From contig JANVCC010000025.1 in assembly GCA_025345505.1 (NCBI GenBank), forward strand, positions 1,844,971-1,908,970: a DNA stretch of 64,000 nt. Direction: 5' to 3'. Positions 35,428 to 48,922 of the stretch are shown one piece after another; position 1 is the stretch's first letter; each line of letters begins with the position of its first letter. The notes below the pieces were generated by a model, which was not told the DNA's origin, made no database searches, and saw only the letters and a program-made list of their open reading frames with translations. Position numbers and translations under genes: made by a program. This DNA comes from Todiramphus chloris collaris (lineage: Eukaryota > Chordata > Aves > Coraciiformes > Alcedinidae).

Positions 35428-38400
35428 GAAAAAGGAGAGAATATAGCAGGGCTAAAATACAGAGAAATACAGCACTGATGACGTCTCGCATTCCTGCAGC
35501 ATCTCTCCTCCAGAATCATCTTCAGACACCACAGAGATCTCATCATTCATCCCACCTAAGCAGTCACCTTTCAGGTGAAGGTGAGAAAAACAGATTAGAA
35601 AGAGATGGAGAAGAATGATTGCTAAAATCTAGGGGAAGAAAGGCAAAATAGGCAAACCTAATTTTCAAGAATGTTTTACCCAAAAACGAGTCATGGCCCT
35701 GCACTGAAGGCATGGATCATTTATATTGTTTCTGGGACCTCATTTTTGGACAAACAGTTGGTGGTCTCAGCTACGATTAAGCTGGAAGACCTAACCCTCT
35801 CTGAGCTGTATTTTGGGGCTAGTCCTGACACACACAGATATCTTGTCTGGATCGTGTCCTAGTTTCCCCAGGCTGGGAATGGCTGGGAAGGAACTGTGTC
35901 TCCAACCAGTCCCCGTGTTGGGCTGGGGATATAATATACTGCAAAGGAAATACACAAATCCCCTTAGACAAAAATATACTTTCAGTTATATCTGAGGACT
36001 TGAAACATCATTTTACTCTCTTTTAAAGCAGGAGTTAAAGTAACACTAATAGCTGCCAATTGTTTCCAAGAAATCTGACAGACTTGTGAGTGAGAAAGGT
36101 TGAAGTTAGTACTTCACATTGTGGGTGCAGGGCCTTTGGTCACAGGCAGAAATCATCAGGTGTGGTGGGCTGATCAATGACAGAATTGTAGGTAGAGTCA
36201 GTCCCATGTGAAAACAGAGGTGTGACCAAATCATTGTAACCCCAGTTCCTGAACACAGGGAGGAGGACTCGTTTTATTCTTCCGTGCTGTACACATTGCA
36301 CATTCCTATAGAATAGTTTCATTTTAAATCTGCAAAGTCAAAGCCTCTTGGAGCGTAAGGAAGAGAGGCTGTTACAGCGCAGGGAACGGCCCTTCAGCGT
36401 GTCTGTGCACTCTGGAATTCAGTGAAGAGCAGTGGCACTTTAATGCGCGTGGAGCTGCACAGGTGCTGCGTGCAGCTGCGCTCTGCTGCGTGGTGGCGTC
36501 AGGAGGGACAAACGTTTGCTCTTCAGCCACGGTGATTTTTGTATTCACCGTGTGCAGTGTGCTGGGCGCGTGTGGGCTGCTGGAGAAAATTCTCTCCAAG
36601 CTGCTGCACAGCTCTGTCTGGATGCTGACTGATTACACCTGCCACATTTCATTTTCAGACAGGTTCGTATTAACCTTCTGTACTACAAAGTGTAGTCCCC
36701 TTTTACAATGCCTCAGACTGAATTCCTGAGAAGACACCTGATGTCCCCCCACCCCCTTTAAAAAAAAAAAGGCAGAAGGACATAGGCTGTTTAACAAAGT
36801 GATGCCAAAGAATTTCAGTCTTCTCTGTGTCTTCTTGCACTGTCTCCCTACTGCCCTTCTTCCATCACCAAGATATTCTGGTGTGTAATTCAATTTTAAG
36901 TAGCAAAAACTGCATAGTTCTTACACACCCCTGTCAGCTGGTGCATGAAATAGAGATAATTGCACAACCCAGGAGATACATGCACGTCCTTTGCACCTGA
37001 GAAAAGCAATTAACTGTTACCAATGGAATTATGTAAAACTCCCTACTCTGTCTCCCAGATTTCTTTACACTCAGCTCATTCAGATTAAAATACTCCCTTC
37101 TTCTCATTGCTTCTGTTTGTGTAACTTCATACTTGGCTTCACAGTAGGTCCACTGCAATGTTTTGCTTAGCAGGGAAAATTTTCTGTTTCCACTTTGTCT
37201 TCTGGTTCTGAGATTTATTTTCGTTATCTCTGTATTTTTGTTTTGATAACTGATACTTTACATCATCTGAGCTGACATTCTCTCTCTACTTTGCATCTCA
37301 TTTTAGTGATATTACTCAACCAAGTATTTAAGCGCTCAACTAAAAATTTGTGACAATTTAAACTGTTTTATTTTCTCTTCATTGTAAAAAAACCCAGAAT
37401 GTACAATCCAAAATTGTAGGTTTAAAGCATTTGTTACACATTTTTTTTTATTATCTGGTGAAAAATAAGCTCCAGATTTCACTTTTTAAAGTATTACTCT
37501 TGAAACTGTCTATGCAATGTTGTGTTGTGCCACTGGCAAAGCTTCAAGGTCTGAGCATTTCTACTAGACTCAGATGCTTACAGCCTGTGTGTGTGCTTAT
37601 GTGCCTTTCCCAGGTTCTGAAGGGATTCCAGTCCACCTTGTAGACTGTGAGACTCTGGCAAACCATACCTATGTAGCAAGTAGAGAGTCAAAGGTGTTTT
37701 GGGAAACTCATATCAGGCCATGGAAAATTTTGTTTGTTAGAAGAAGGCTGAGATTAGAAGTTTCCTAGTGCAAGCACTGTCTCTATTGCCGTCCAACCGA
37801 CAGATTAGCCTGCTGCTTTACTTTTACCCAATGTAAATGGTTTCTGAACCATGGGAGTTCTTAAATGCAGCTGTTACTTGAAATGTAAACTCACCCTTTG
37901 ATGCAACAAAGATACCTTTTCCATCTTTATTCAGCAGTTTGGCATGGAATAGCAAATGCTTTTTTATTCATCAAGCAGAGTAACTTGTTACCATCCTTGA
38001 TTAGTTTTTCAATAGTTATAGCTTTTATAGTTCTTAGAACATTATAGTTCTTTCTTTCTCTCCTTCTCTCTTTCTGTTAAGTGTTTATACTCTAAAATAT
38101 GTGTCTGTCGCTTAGAACAGTAAAACTTCATCTTGTTTTCTTACAATCAATTCATCTCATTCAAATGCTCAGCTGAGACGTTTGTAACAGGGTCAAACCC
38201 GGGGCTCCATGAAGTACTCTGGATGTCAGTGAAATGACAATGCTGCTGCTACAGGAAGAGAAGTGATCTCAATTTCTATAGAAAATACTGCTCACACACT
38301 GAACAAACATCAAAATGATATTTCTGTATGAAGCAAGCTTTTACTATTCTTTGGAAACAGGGTAACAGCATTTCTAAAACGCCTCTGTTGTCTGTAAGCC

Positions 38401-40555
38401 AATCTCCTCATTACGCAGAAAAAAACCCTCTGATAAATCTGGTGGGGATGTGGTTTATAATAAACTTAGCATAGCAAATCTAGCTGTGGTGTCACTCTAC
38501 TCTTAGAAATATCTTAACTTGGAAACAGGTAAGGTTAATTTACTGATCACATAAAATAGCACCAGAGACCAGTTGTATAAAAAAGTAAATGAGCAGAGAA
38601 AGGTTCTTTTGCAGTGTTACAGTCCTCAGTCTACTGCTCAGCGGGTGTGAATTGGGAAGAATCTGATCATTTGAGTTTACAGAAAGCATGTTCTGAACAG
38701 CGTACAAATCTGTGCAATGCTCAGGAATCAGCAAATTGTCCTTAGTCAGTAAATCAAATGGCATGTGAAGAGTAATTCCTTTCCCTGAAAATCAAGCTGG
38801 TCTGTTGCAGCACTCCTAGAAAGATGCAAATCCATTTTCACCACGGATTTGCAGCCCTGGCCTCTCAAGGTTTACAGCCAGCCATATGGGTATCGTTATG
38901 GGGTCAGTGGCGGGTCCCAGCAAAGTGCAGTCAGCTCCGCACGTAAAGCTGCCATTATGGTTTCCTTCCCAGTCTGATACGGGAAAGCTGGTATTTTTAC
39001 TAGCTGGAAAGCTGGTATTTTACCAATGCTTTTTGCAAATGTAGTTTTGGAAGTCCACGTAGAGTGGGAGGAAAAGCAATGAGATTTGAAACTGCACTAC
39101 ATTTTATCAGAGCTGATCGGCAAGGAAAACTGCTCAATTCACACAGTTTCAATCAAATCAGGATCACAGTAACTAATTGATGTATTAATAACAGTAATTA
39201 GCCACCAACCAATGGAGTGTGCTCTTAGATTCAGCGATACAACGTGATAAACCACAATGCTAGATGCTGACAGCATGTTACAAAGAGATTCCTCCAGATG
39301 CTGCTGCCACTAAGCCAAGAGTGTACAGACTCTGGCAGTCCTCTCTCTCTCTCTGTGCTTCAGAAATGTCTCCTTAAGGTTAAGATGGCTGGTGATTGTC
39401 TTTCTCAAGTGTTAGAGTTTGGGGGAAACGACTTCTTTGGTCTCTTTTTTCACGCGAACTGACTGTGCTCACACTCCTGACTTACCAGCCTTCTTTCTCA
39501 AAAGGAGGCTGTGTGAATTTGCCCCCAGTGTGCTGGCAGGTGAGGTGATACCAGCCCTAGAATCAAGTTCAGTTCTACCTTCTGGCTCCAGAATAGAAAA
39601 GGCACCTTGAGCAGAGCTAAGTAACCTAACTGGAGCTTTTCTATTTTTATTTATCTAGTTCTATGTTTATCAAAAACCTTTGAGTTTTTTTTCTCCCCTA
39701 AATATATTTTTATTAGTTAGTCTCTTACTTATTCTATGTCAGAGGCAAAGTATTAGTTTTTTTTTTTTCTCTTTGAAATATAAACCTTAAAAATTATAGA
39801 TGATTCTGTTTCCTTAATAAATGTTATTGAAGAGTAACAAAGTTCAAACTCGTCACTCATCTCTAAATGTTCTTGTGGATATGGATGTAAATGATGGCTC
39901 TTTGTTGATGACCCATAAAATTCCTCAAAACTTGGAACTGGAGATTTGTATTCTTTTCTTGTACATATTCTCTAATTCACATTTGCCAGTAATTCTCTAT
40001 TACTGGACATATGGTCAAATCACAACACATCTAAAAGCTTTTCCTCCTAAAGCAGTCCTTTAATTCCTTTCTTGTTTACAAAGGCAATCTAATTTCAACA
40101 AGCTCCCAAGGCCGCAGTGTTATCAAATTATTAGAATTTCTACAAATGTGTGTGTTGCTTATAATGTAGAAAAGTAATAGTCTTGTTTGGGATCTAATGA
40201 ATTATTAACCACTGTTGCAATATTTATCAATTTTTTTACCCATCATCTGTCTGAAGTTTGTAACAATCTCTGGTCTACTATTGTGTGTTTTGTAACACAG
40301 AGGATTTGGGATTTCCTTTTTTCTGCATCAGATATCAATGTGCCTTGATAGGAGAGGAAAACAGGATCTTTCTAAAATAAACTCACAAGCCCAGACTTTC
40401 ATATTTGTCGATTCCAGATGTCTACTTAAGCACCCGGGAAAGGTCCAATCTCCCATGAGTACTGAACAGTTAGCCTGTAAGGATCAAGTGACTGTAGTAT
40501 GTCACGTTTTCTTTTTTTACTTCTCTCTCATGTATTTCTTATTGAGAAATTAAGA
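35428..40555. other. Unique non-coding DNA; CpG-richer patch at 36405-36610
   Basis: Mostly AT-rich and featureless. At 36405-36610 CpG and GTG/CTG content rises ('taatgcgcgtggagctgcac', 'ctgctgcgtggtggcgtc'), and a plus-strand frame of 88 codons starts MLRAAALCCVVASGG with a hydrophobic N-terminus. It has no exon signals or homology that I recognise. A 16-bp direct repeat GGAAAGCTGGTATTTT occurs at 38982 and 39006. Confidence 0.5.
38982..39022. repeat. 16-bp direct repeat, 24-bp period
   Basis: GGAAAGCTGGTATTTT occurs at 38982-38997 and 39006-39021, separated by a short linker. It is a minor local duplication. Confidence 0.85.
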
Positions 40556-40616
40556 CTTTTTTTTTAGTCTCTCTCCCTCTTTCCTTTTTTTTTTTTTCTT
40601 TTTCTTTTCTTCTCAG
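40556..40616 (+). other. Long polypyrimidine tract ending in TTCTCAG (orphan 3' splice-site-like)
   Basis: About 60 nt are almost pure pyrimidine, including T13 (40585-40597), and end TTCTTCTCAG at 40616. This would score as a very strong acceptor. The sequence that follows hits stops quickly in two frames (TAA, TGA), and the third stays open for only about 50 nt with no donor. It is most likely a simple polypyrimidine repeat. Confidence 0.5.
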
Positions 40617-42832
40617 CAAAATTAAATACTGACCATATTCAATTTTTAAAATTGGAAATTAAAATGAGATGAAAAAAAGCCAAAATGAAACAGCAGTTAA
40701 ATAGAATTCTCTCTGACCAATTTTCTTCTAAAGTGACGTGTTGTTACTGGTTCTGTCATTTGTCAGTATTTTTGCTCTCTAAGCTGCAGCTCTGTGTTCT
40801 GAAATGTTAACAAGGCAAAGGCAAATCCCCTTTCCATTAATCTTAAAAAGCATAGGGGTTTATGGGTCCAGATTTTCCATATTGTGTAGTTAAAAATGTA
40901 AATATGCCTCTGCAGTTATGTGTAATTTGTAGCTGCAGTTAACATAACTATGCAGAGGATTAAAATCATGCTCCAGTCACCATACACATATAAGTCACCA
41001 TCTGTACCCAAAATTACCCAAAATCTGTGCAGGTTTTTTTTAATTAGGCAGATAGAAGGGTTTTTTCTTCCAGTGTTACAGCCACACAGACATATCATAT
41101 GTTAGTCTCCACTGCTGCCTCTGTCTTTTTTAGCCAGAGTCCAGCTTTTAAGGCAATTTTTACAGGAAACTGTCTGCAATGTTGCTCCCGTTAGTCTATG
41201 TACACTGCCATGTTTGTGGTAAACTTCCCAACTTTTGTTTTTATTCTAATGTAGAAGTAAAACACAAAAAGTACTAGAGCCAAGCTCCTTTGGTTTGCTC
41301 ACATGACTAATGATTTATTTCCTCTTTTCCCTCTATTTTTTCCTCTGTTCTTCTCACCTTTTTATAATTGAAGTACCTGGATGAAAACTGTTCCACATGC
41401 TCTCTTCTAGCATGATGGTCAAAAGATAATCTTTCAGCACAGAAATCAGATAAGCCTTTTGTAACTGGGTTTAAATGTAATTTTTATTTTCTCCTTTGGT
41501 AGTCAGAGGGCCACGCACAGTCCCAAAATCCCCAAGGCAGCAAATTCAGAGGAAGTTAGACATAAAAAGACATAAAAAGCTACAGCTATAGTTGCAAGAA
41601 TTGTTGTCACCTTTTGTTGGCTTCTATCAGCAGGACAGTTGAGAGCAAGGTGGAAAAATTCATGCGCTGAATGGTGACAGTTTGATGCAGTAAAGTACAG
41701 AGAAATTTTATGTCTCTCATTAGCTGCTGTTCAATGCTGGAAGCGTTTCTCCTGGAATCTGGAGGTAGTTCTCCAGATAGATTCTCCTCTTTCTGTACAG
41801 TGTGTTTGGAGAGAAAGCAGAGTCTGATAATTCATAAAACTAAAAAAAAGTTTCAAATCCAAGTCTGCTATACGAGCTATATAAAGAACAACAGGAAGAT
41901 TAAAAACATAAAACAAAAAAAAAAGAAACCAAACCAAACAAAGTTGATGTGCACATTTCAAGGTAAATTAGAAGGTTGTGAGATATTATGGAAAAGTGCC
42001 TGTAGAACATAAGCAGAGTGGTATCCACTCCAGCGAGGGGAGCATCATGGAGCTTGGATGTGGAATGTCCTAACTGCTAGAAACCAGTCTCTGCTCTCGA
42101 GTAAAGGGGAGTGTGTCCTTGATGTGCCACTGGTGTCCTGGCTGACTGTGAAACACAGTACATCTTGAGAAATTCTTCTCTGCCAGGAGGAGTCCGTTTA
42201 CTAGGCCTAGGTGAATAGTGTTGCGAAGGGTCTGGGTCACGACCTGGTCCTGAAGCATGCGGCTGAAACTGGGGCGAGTTATGAAGGCAATATAGCTGCT
42301 ACTTGTTGAAGAAGAATTTGATGAAAAAGATCTAAAGAAGCAGTCTTGGAAGGGCAGGTGATCTGCAAATCTAACTCAGGTGACAGTGGAGCACTGTCTA
42401 TATGATGTCTGCCCGAAGAAACTTGTGAAAAGTCATCAGTGTTGTAAAAGACCTGTTTTTCTAGCTTGTAAACAAGGTGCTGGTTAAATGAAGGATTCAA
42501 ATACTCCTCTCATAAAAATCTCTGTTTACTTGCAGGGATGAAAGTGACTCAAGTTTCACCTGGATACATGGGAAACCTGCGATGATATACTTGGTATGTG
42601 CAAAACAAAAATTTACTATGAATGAGTTTCGAATATTCACAGGTTTGGAATTTGACAGGTTGCTATGAAGAATACAGAAGTCCTGTTACAACAAAAATAT
42701 ATTCCTAGTATATATTCCTTTTAACTAAGGTGAAAAGAAATTCTGATGAATGTCTTACTTTTTGCTAACTTTGCCTGTATAGTGAGTGTGAGAGATTTCA
42801 AACTGAGCCGAGAATCAAAAGAGCAGTTCAAG

Positions 42833-42868
42833 GAATGATCCCTGAGGTCTGGGATCATTCTGAGGTCT
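42833..42868. repeat. 10-bp inverted repeat overlapping a 9-bp direct repeat
   Basis: GAATGATCCC (42833-42842) is the reverse complement of GGGATCATTC (42851-42860). CTGAGGTCT occurs at 42842-42850 and 42860-42868. The alternating pattern suggests a small template-switch or duplication event. Confidence 0.8.
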
Positions 42869-44141
42869 CCTCATCACAAAGATGGTAGCTATTGAAATTG
42901 TATGGTCGTGTCAGACTTTTTAGTGCTTTAAAATATCTTAATTGTGAAGCACTTGTGGGAAATTCTGTTCTCTTTGGTCAACAACATCAGCATCACTGAT
43001 TGGTTCTGATGATGGCTGACTGCCTTTCTGATTGTCAACTGAAGTGTAATTCTTATTAACTTGCTAAATAACAGGAACTAGCTTAAACCCTGATAGAAAT
43101 AGAGCAGCACTGGAATATATGATTCCCAAAAAGAGTACTTGAAAGATACAGAACTGAAACCTGACCTCCGTTCTATTTGTGAGAACTCCTCCAGTGAAGC
43201 AAGACACAGCTATCTATTAGGAATTCTAAAAGAATCAAAGAAGGAAATGCTTTTTCCAAGTCGCAAGAACTGTGTCTGACCTTTTGTCCTTGCACAGTGG
43301 TGCGCGTGGAAGAAGTCACTTCTTCCTAGCAGTCTGCTACTGCTAGAAATAAAAACAGGCAGAAGCACAGATCCTAAACACACCAATTATTAAAGTAAAA
43401 CCTTCAAAGAAAAGGATCAAAGCCAGTGATCATCCCTTTTCTTGAGTATAAAAGAGTTTCTGTGAAATGACTGATTTTGCCTTTCATTTAAATGACTGTT
43501 TATCAGTGTCTGACAGCAGTGTTTCCATTATCAATGCCAGCAGACGGTAGTGTTGGCTCATCACCATGTCTCTTGGGTGTTTCTTGGCCATGTGATCAAA
43601 CAAGCTGTATTTCCCAACTTAATTCCTTTGACGTCTCACGAAGTATCATTCTTTGGAGTCATATTCTAGGTTGCAAGTCAAAGAGAGAAATGTTTCAGCA
43701 GATGCAAAGGAGAGTAGGTGCCTTGACCTTGGCTTCAAGGATAAGTTACTGACTTGGAACCAATAAAAATTAGGCAGTGCTCTCCCTGTACCTATCGCTC
43801 TGTCTTGTGTGAAGTTTCTGTGCAGAATACCTTTCAGCTGAGGGGAAATTCTGTAATGGAAAGTTTAGAAAAAAACCTGAGACTCAGCTCACTGTGCAGA
43901 TCCTAATGAAAATCTACCTTACGGTTATTTTACTTATCAAAAGTTCTCTTCCCATTACATTGCCTTTCTAAGGCTTTATACAGACTTCATTGTTGTCCTG
44001 ATGCAGTAAAGTGCATACACATTCAAAGCACAGGAGTAACTCCGTATAGCAGATAAATGTCACAAAGCCATTGACCTATTTCTGTTTTGTACGCACATGC
44101 GTTCCAATTTACAACCCACATGGGATCAGAAACTGGAAATG

Positions 44142-44158
44142 AAAAAAAAAAAAAAAAA
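44142..44158. repeat. A17 homopolymer
   Basis: Seventeen consecutive A. No retrocopy body is recognised upstream. Confidence 0.9.
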
Positions 44159-47100
44159 GAAGTTGACTGTTAAATTAAGTGTTCTATAGCAATTTTCAAC
44201 CCACAAAGTTGTTAAAAGTGTACTACCTTTCATTTTGGCAAAATTTGTGTGCTGAAGTGTTTATGGTGTGTTCTTATCCATGCTGTTGGGAAAATGTTGC
44301 AGCTCAAGCCATGCTAGATGTTGTAGAAACAAGGGTTAAGTAAGTGGGTCTTTTACTTCTGCATAGTGACTTATTCTAACTAACCAGATTTCCTTGTCCT
44401 TTTCATACAAAACTACCATAAGAGTAACTCCTAATGAGCTAAGCAAAGCATCACAATGATAAACCTCCTCATATTTTTGTTTTCAGTTTTCAGTCTAAAT
44501 TTCCCCTATCTGCTTGCCATAGGAGATTTTCAATGGCTTGATTTTAACGATAGGGGGAAAAAAAACCCCAAACAAACAGGAGACAGTTCTTTCTACTGAG
44601 ATTAGATAGAATTTCTATTGTTATCTATTATAATTTGTACATATAATTGTATAATTTTGATCTTTCCATCCATCATATCCCATTCATGTTTTGCAGTGAA
44701 GAAGTGCATATTGTATTCATAGTTTGTAGTTGCTTGTTTTCTAAGAGGTAATTAGGTCATAGCACTTTGTTGTAGGGGGTGACTTGTACATTATTGGAAG
44801 AAGAAAATTTATCAAGATTACTTTTTGTCTATAATTAAAAAATAGCACTCAGAATATTACATGTCTCTCACTTCATAAGGGAAGTGTCACACGGCACAAT
44901 TTATTTCAAAATGTTCTTGCACTTTGTACAACCAATTACTGTCTGAACATGTTCTTTTGCAAACTGTTCTGGGAGGGAGGAAAGAAATAAACTATACTTC
45001 ACAGTAACTTGTTTACATTATCCTAAAATCCACCAAGGTTAAGTCTGCTTCTTTATTTAGATGATTACTGTCAGAATTTTGTTCAGATGGCAATGAGTAA
45101 AAGCTGTCTAGTTGGTGGAATATCCTTCATTTGTCGCTCTATCCACATGGTGACCCCAAAAGAGACAGGGGTCCATATGTATAGCCCCCAATGGCAGCTT
45201 GTTTATTTGAATCTCTAAATTAGCTGCAAGATCTGAAGGCAGAAGTGGTCTGTGGTGGCTACTTTGAGGAGGGCTATGTATTTTTCTTACCTGAATGAAT
45301 GTAGGAAAGACACTTTTGCATGAAAAGGACTGATCATAAGCTACTTTCAGAGGTGACCGACTTAGAAAACAGCTCAGCTACATTCAGAACATTCTCTGTC
45401 TCAGGGATTCTAAGATGGAGATCTAGTAAGACAGTATTGCTGTAACTGAATAGATGGATAACTAGAGGATGGAACCAGTCTGGGTCAGAAGTTCTTTTCC
45501 ACCCCTGTTGCTGTATTCAGATCCTTGTGAATGCCTCACACGTTTACATGGCTTCTCTGCTTATTCCTGTGGAAATATGTGTGTGAGGAGATGTACCAGG
45601 TATGCTTGCTATGATCCTATGTTTTTCTTGTTTCAAGGAGGAAAGTCAGAATTCTTACTGTACCTCTGATGTTCTGTTGTCAGCTTCTGTCCCTCAGGTT
45701 CTCAGTCTTTAAAATGAACAGTGGTTTCATGAAGCCTCAATCTTGACACATAGTCAAAAATATCCTAAAAGAGCCCTGAAAGTTTGGCTTGGTTGCCATC
45801 TACTCTCTGCTCTTAATTTCAGTCTGTAGTAGAAGAGAACGCTCAGAGATATGAAGGAGTTTAAATACATTTTTTTTTCCTGCAGGGATTGGGATGGTGT
45901 GCTCTTATTTAACAGAAACCAGTATATATACCCGTCTCATTAACTGTGACAAATATTATCAATTGTAAGTTACAGAAGGCACCTGCAGATATCTTGAAAG
46001 TATAATCCTCTGTCAACTTTTTGGTTTTAAAAGATCTTGCAAGAAATCCTGCATTGTGTGAGAAACTGCCTGAATCTAAACCAAACAAAATACTTGCTCA
46101 TGCCCTTGGGAATCAAAACTTCCAGATTTTATGCAGCTCCAATTAAAATACAGCACACAACAGATGCTCTGGCTCAAACCCCTCAAAGTTAGTTTCAGTA
46201 TTGGTGTAGCACAGTAGTCATCCCTCAGTGCTGGCTTATTCATGAATAATGGATAATTTATTACTTGAATAAACAAGTTTGTATCTGCACCACTTTGCTA
46301 TTGGTTCAGGTTGTAAGAAGCCACACGTACTACACAAAGTTAAAGCATAATCCAAATTACCAAGATCTTTTGGCATCTGCATGAATGAATAGAAAAGCTA
46401 ATGAGGGGAGAGCTTCTGAGGTATGCCTACTTCCAGTCATTGGGGTTAGCAGCAGTTTTGGTGTGGACATAAGTGGACTCAACAATTCCTCATCTAGAAT
46501 CTAAAATTCAAATACAGTTTCAGAGGTAATGTTTCCATCTATTTTCTCTTTGGCAGTGAAGAAAATGGTGCCAACCATCTTTTGTTCGTGTCTTGCTAAG
46601 CTTACATGTACACTCTTTTTACTTGCATGCCTTACAGCCAGAAGTAGCTTATTAAAATGGATCTTAGAAGTAAGTTTTTTCTCCTTTTCTTATTGAGCTG
46701 TACATAAAAAATGTTAGTGAAGCTGTATGCACTGGTATTAAATTAGCTATATATTGGGCTAGCCTAAGAATTTGGGATAGCAAAGCAAGATTGCTTTTTC
46801 AGAAGCTCCTTAAACTTTACTGAGTTATATTGTGTATCAAATAACTGTAAGTCTACTTCAGAAGCAGAGATGAGCTGTTTATTCCTCTATGGTTTAAAGG
46901 GTTCCTTTGTATTTCATTGTATCTGGCTTTGCAACTGAGAAAGGAAGCTCCCTGTAATGCTTCCATGGGCTTCTGAAACGCTGGAGCTGGCAGAGGCTGT
47001 GACTACAAAGTGAAACGAAGGCATGACTGGATAATGAAACTCAGCCCGAATGCGTAACAGCATCAGTAGAGATGTAAGGACAGCGTTAGCAGCTCTGTGG

Positions 47101-48412
47101 AAAGCCCTGTTCTGTACAGCGCGTGGCTGCCAGTACATTCTAACTTGCTGTCGCTACACCTCCATGGTTACCATTGCACATACAGCCGAGTACCCCTCTG
47201 CACCCTGCTCCCTAGCTGTGCTTCAGAGGAGAACGTAGCACCCCTAAGCTGCTTTGGGAGCGCAGAACTCCTCAGAGCTTGGCTCTACAATCCTTCGGGC
47301 TTTAGTTACGTAAAGCAGGATTCATCACAATGCTTTTTTAACCTAGGTTTTGTATTTAGTCTTTATGGCAGGGTCTGTCTTTGTTAGGGTTCCAATGTCA
47401 GTGAAAATGTTGAGATGTCACTTGATTTGATGTAATGAGTAAAACTAATATGCACAATGCAAACATGTCTTAAAAATTTCTAAGTTTCTTTTCACTTCAG
47501 CATGGGGAAGACATTTTCTCCCATGGTTCATTATCTTTTAGGTTGTTTTTTTCTTATTTTTATGGCTTGTTGGCAGGCAAAATGTTCTTTTTTTGGGCAG
47601 GTAAATTTGCATTTCTATATATAAGGGACATTATAGTTTCATCAAAAGACTTTTTTCTTGTTACTAGTTTGTTCACACTAGTACTTTAATATATTCCAAG
47701 CATTTTTATTTTTTATTTTTTCCTTCAGAGGAAAACCAAATCAAATCTACATGTAGTAAGTCTGAGCAAATTGACTGGAAAATGCCAGTTGCTGCTGTAG
47801 TTAAAAGTAATATTCTGTTATTACAGCAGTAAAAGGTAAAAAATCTGTGCAGTAACTGAAATGCATGTCCTGTAAAGAGCTGCATGAAGTTATTGTTGCA
47901 AATGGCATTCAAAAAATGAGCCCGTTCTCTTTCTTCAAATATACACCTGATTTTCAAAACTCATTTTTTATTAAAATGATAATAAATAACTAATGCCATG
48001 ACATACATATTAAAAAGTGACTTGTTTTCATAAGAAGCTTGAAACTAACTTCATATGACATTATTATTGTTTTTGGTCTGATACAAACAGGGTTATTCTA
48101 ACTTTATGCTTCTGTTGTGGGGAACAGAATGTAACTCCATAACAAACAGCCTGTGTTGTAATGGAATTGAACAAATATATACAAGAAACATTCATTTTTG
48201 TATTACTGCTTTTTTCAGCAGCAGTTGTCATATGCAGACATAACTTTTATTTGCTTTTCTATCTCACAATTTCAGCTCCCTGTCTCTGGGGAAATAAGAA
48301 ATCAGTATAACATTGTCTTTGCTTTTTAGCAGCTGGAGTCTGGGAGAAAAAAGGTGCCATATTGCTTCTACTGGCTTAGCCAGCCAAATCTGCTTCTTCT
48401 GTCAGGTTTTTT

Positions 48413-48922
48413 TTGATTCTTTCAAGCTGTCTGTTGACCTGCTGTTCCTTGGGCTTCCTGGCATGGAGCATACACAAACCGAAGTGTTGCAGCATAGAGG
48501 GCCCCTCTCTATGTCTGTTCCTTCATGGCAATAAAGCGAATGAAATGTTCAGACAGCCCACAGCATGCGGCTTGTTCCGGAAGCCCTGTTCCCTTTCACC
48601 CAGGAGCGTTAGCGTTCTCCTTCCAGGGACATACGTCCGGTTAAGCCAGTCGAAGATGGCTTCAGCAGTACTCCTGAATTTCTCTTTGATTCCTGACCAT
48701 TTCAACTTTGCTCCTGTTCCTACCCCCTTACCTGTTATGTTCCACCTGAGAGCTGAGACTTCTGGCACTGCTGACACTTCCTGCCTGCATCAGTTGCTGT
48801 CGTCTTTCTTCAGACCACAATTGTCAAAACCTCTGGCATTAAGGACCATACTTGGACCTGGATCTCTTCAGTACTCTGACAAGGCATGTCTGTGTCATCA
48901 GAGGCATGAGATGAACTTCTAG
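48413..48922 (+). other. 169-codon plus-strand frame, unrecognised; probably chance
   Basis: This is the longest open frame in the window (MILSSCLLTCCSLGFLAWS..., Leu/Ser/Pro-rich), in a GC-richer patch. An overlapping minus-strand frame (48777-48523) is also open for 84 codons. The translation has no domain or motif I know. There is no Kozak-like start context of note and no splice or poly(A) context. I consider it a stop-poor patch rather than a gene. Confidence 0.12.

Noticed and set aside
48413..48922. The longest open frame (169 codons) as a gene
   Set aside because: Antisense frames are open over the same patch, the product is not recognisable, and there is no exon or transcript context. 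Kept only as a low-confidence feature.
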